This document shows positions 63,999-64,000 of a stretch of 64,000 bases of DNA, piece by piece. Every line of letters starts with the position of its first letter. The stretch's first letter is position 1. The stretch is taken from positions 3,865,738-3,929,737 of the forward strand of contig NZ_LR593886.1 in NCBI RefSeq assembly GCF_901538265.1, in the 5' to 3' direction. This stretch comes from Gemmata massiliana. GTDB taxonomy: Bacteria; Planctomycetota; Planctomycetia; Gemmatales; Gemmataceae. The position numbers were made by a program, and so were the translations under genes. The notes beneath the pieces were generated by a model, which was not told the DNA's origin, searched no databases, and worked only from the letters and a program-made list of their open reading frames with translations.

Positions 63999-64000
63999 CT

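Overview
The window looks like chromosomal DNA from a Gemmata-type planctomycete (order Gemmatales). The evidence is high GC, two DUF1559 proteins with prepilin-like N-termini, a cluster of DUF1501, DUF1549/DUF1553, cytochrome-WD40 and PQQ-propeller proteins, two transmembrane Ser/Thr kinases (one beside its ECF sigma factor), an ECF sigma factor fused to a membrane-anchored extracytoplasmic part, a PEP-CTERM-like protein, and small secreted or paralogous families typical of Gemmata. I saw no rRNA, no complete tRNA, no CRISPR array, no integrase and no replication origin.

Layout. 1-13 kb: envelope and secreted proteins of unknown role, a radical SAM enzyme, a receptor-like Ser/Thr kinase, then an ArsR/SRPBCC/DoxX/SRPBCC-SnoaL cassette and a zinc-ribbon membrane protein with a long extracytoplasmic domain. 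13-28 kb: a co-oriented run of secreted metallophosphatase, ECF sigma fusion, DNRLRE protein, DUF1501 protein, pre-peptidase-domain protein, DUF1549/1553 protein, cytochrome-WD40 protein and PQQ propeller, which looks like one exported functional unit. 28-35 kb: a DUF1559 gene with two reading-frame breaks, a lipoprotein, two membrane proteins, and a Ser/Thr kinase-TPR protein with its ECF sigma factor. 35-39 kb: isochorismatase-like hydrolase, amidohydrolase and an isolated M17 N-terminal domain protein. 38.8-41.8 kb: two abutting decayed insertion sequences and a broken hypothetical gene.

42.4-55.2 kb is accessory DNA. Its left edge is marked by a 3' tRNA fragment followed by a strong terminator, the usual scar of integration into a tRNA gene. 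It carries a HAD hydrolase, a patatin phospholipase with a GAF-like C-terminal domain plus a 60-residue partner, a DUF3102-like zinc protein, a single-polypeptide restriction-modification enzyme, an IS630-type element, and a patch of small HTH (excisionase-like), SWIM, XRE, ArsR-like and one-helix proteins. Several of the HTH genes are interrupted or frameshifted.

55.2-64 kb: a 0.2-kb repeat present twice, a PEP-CTERM-like protein, an unusual array of about a dozen hairpins including two 104-nt units whose stems are kept by compensatory changes, a truncated transposase, a zinc-ribbon membrane gene with two frame breaks, a second DUF1559 gene, a methyltransferase/acyltransferase pair, and two Gemmata-type paralogous-family genes.

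The strongest candidates for something undescribed are the hairpin array (56.7-57.2 kb), the patatin-GAF gene in the island, the XRE operator array (53.6 kb), and inverted-repeat elements sitting over the starts of two exported-protein genes (19.6 and 26.4 kb). Many genes have single-base frame breaks, often at homopolymers. These may be assembly errors and should be checked on reads before being read as biology.
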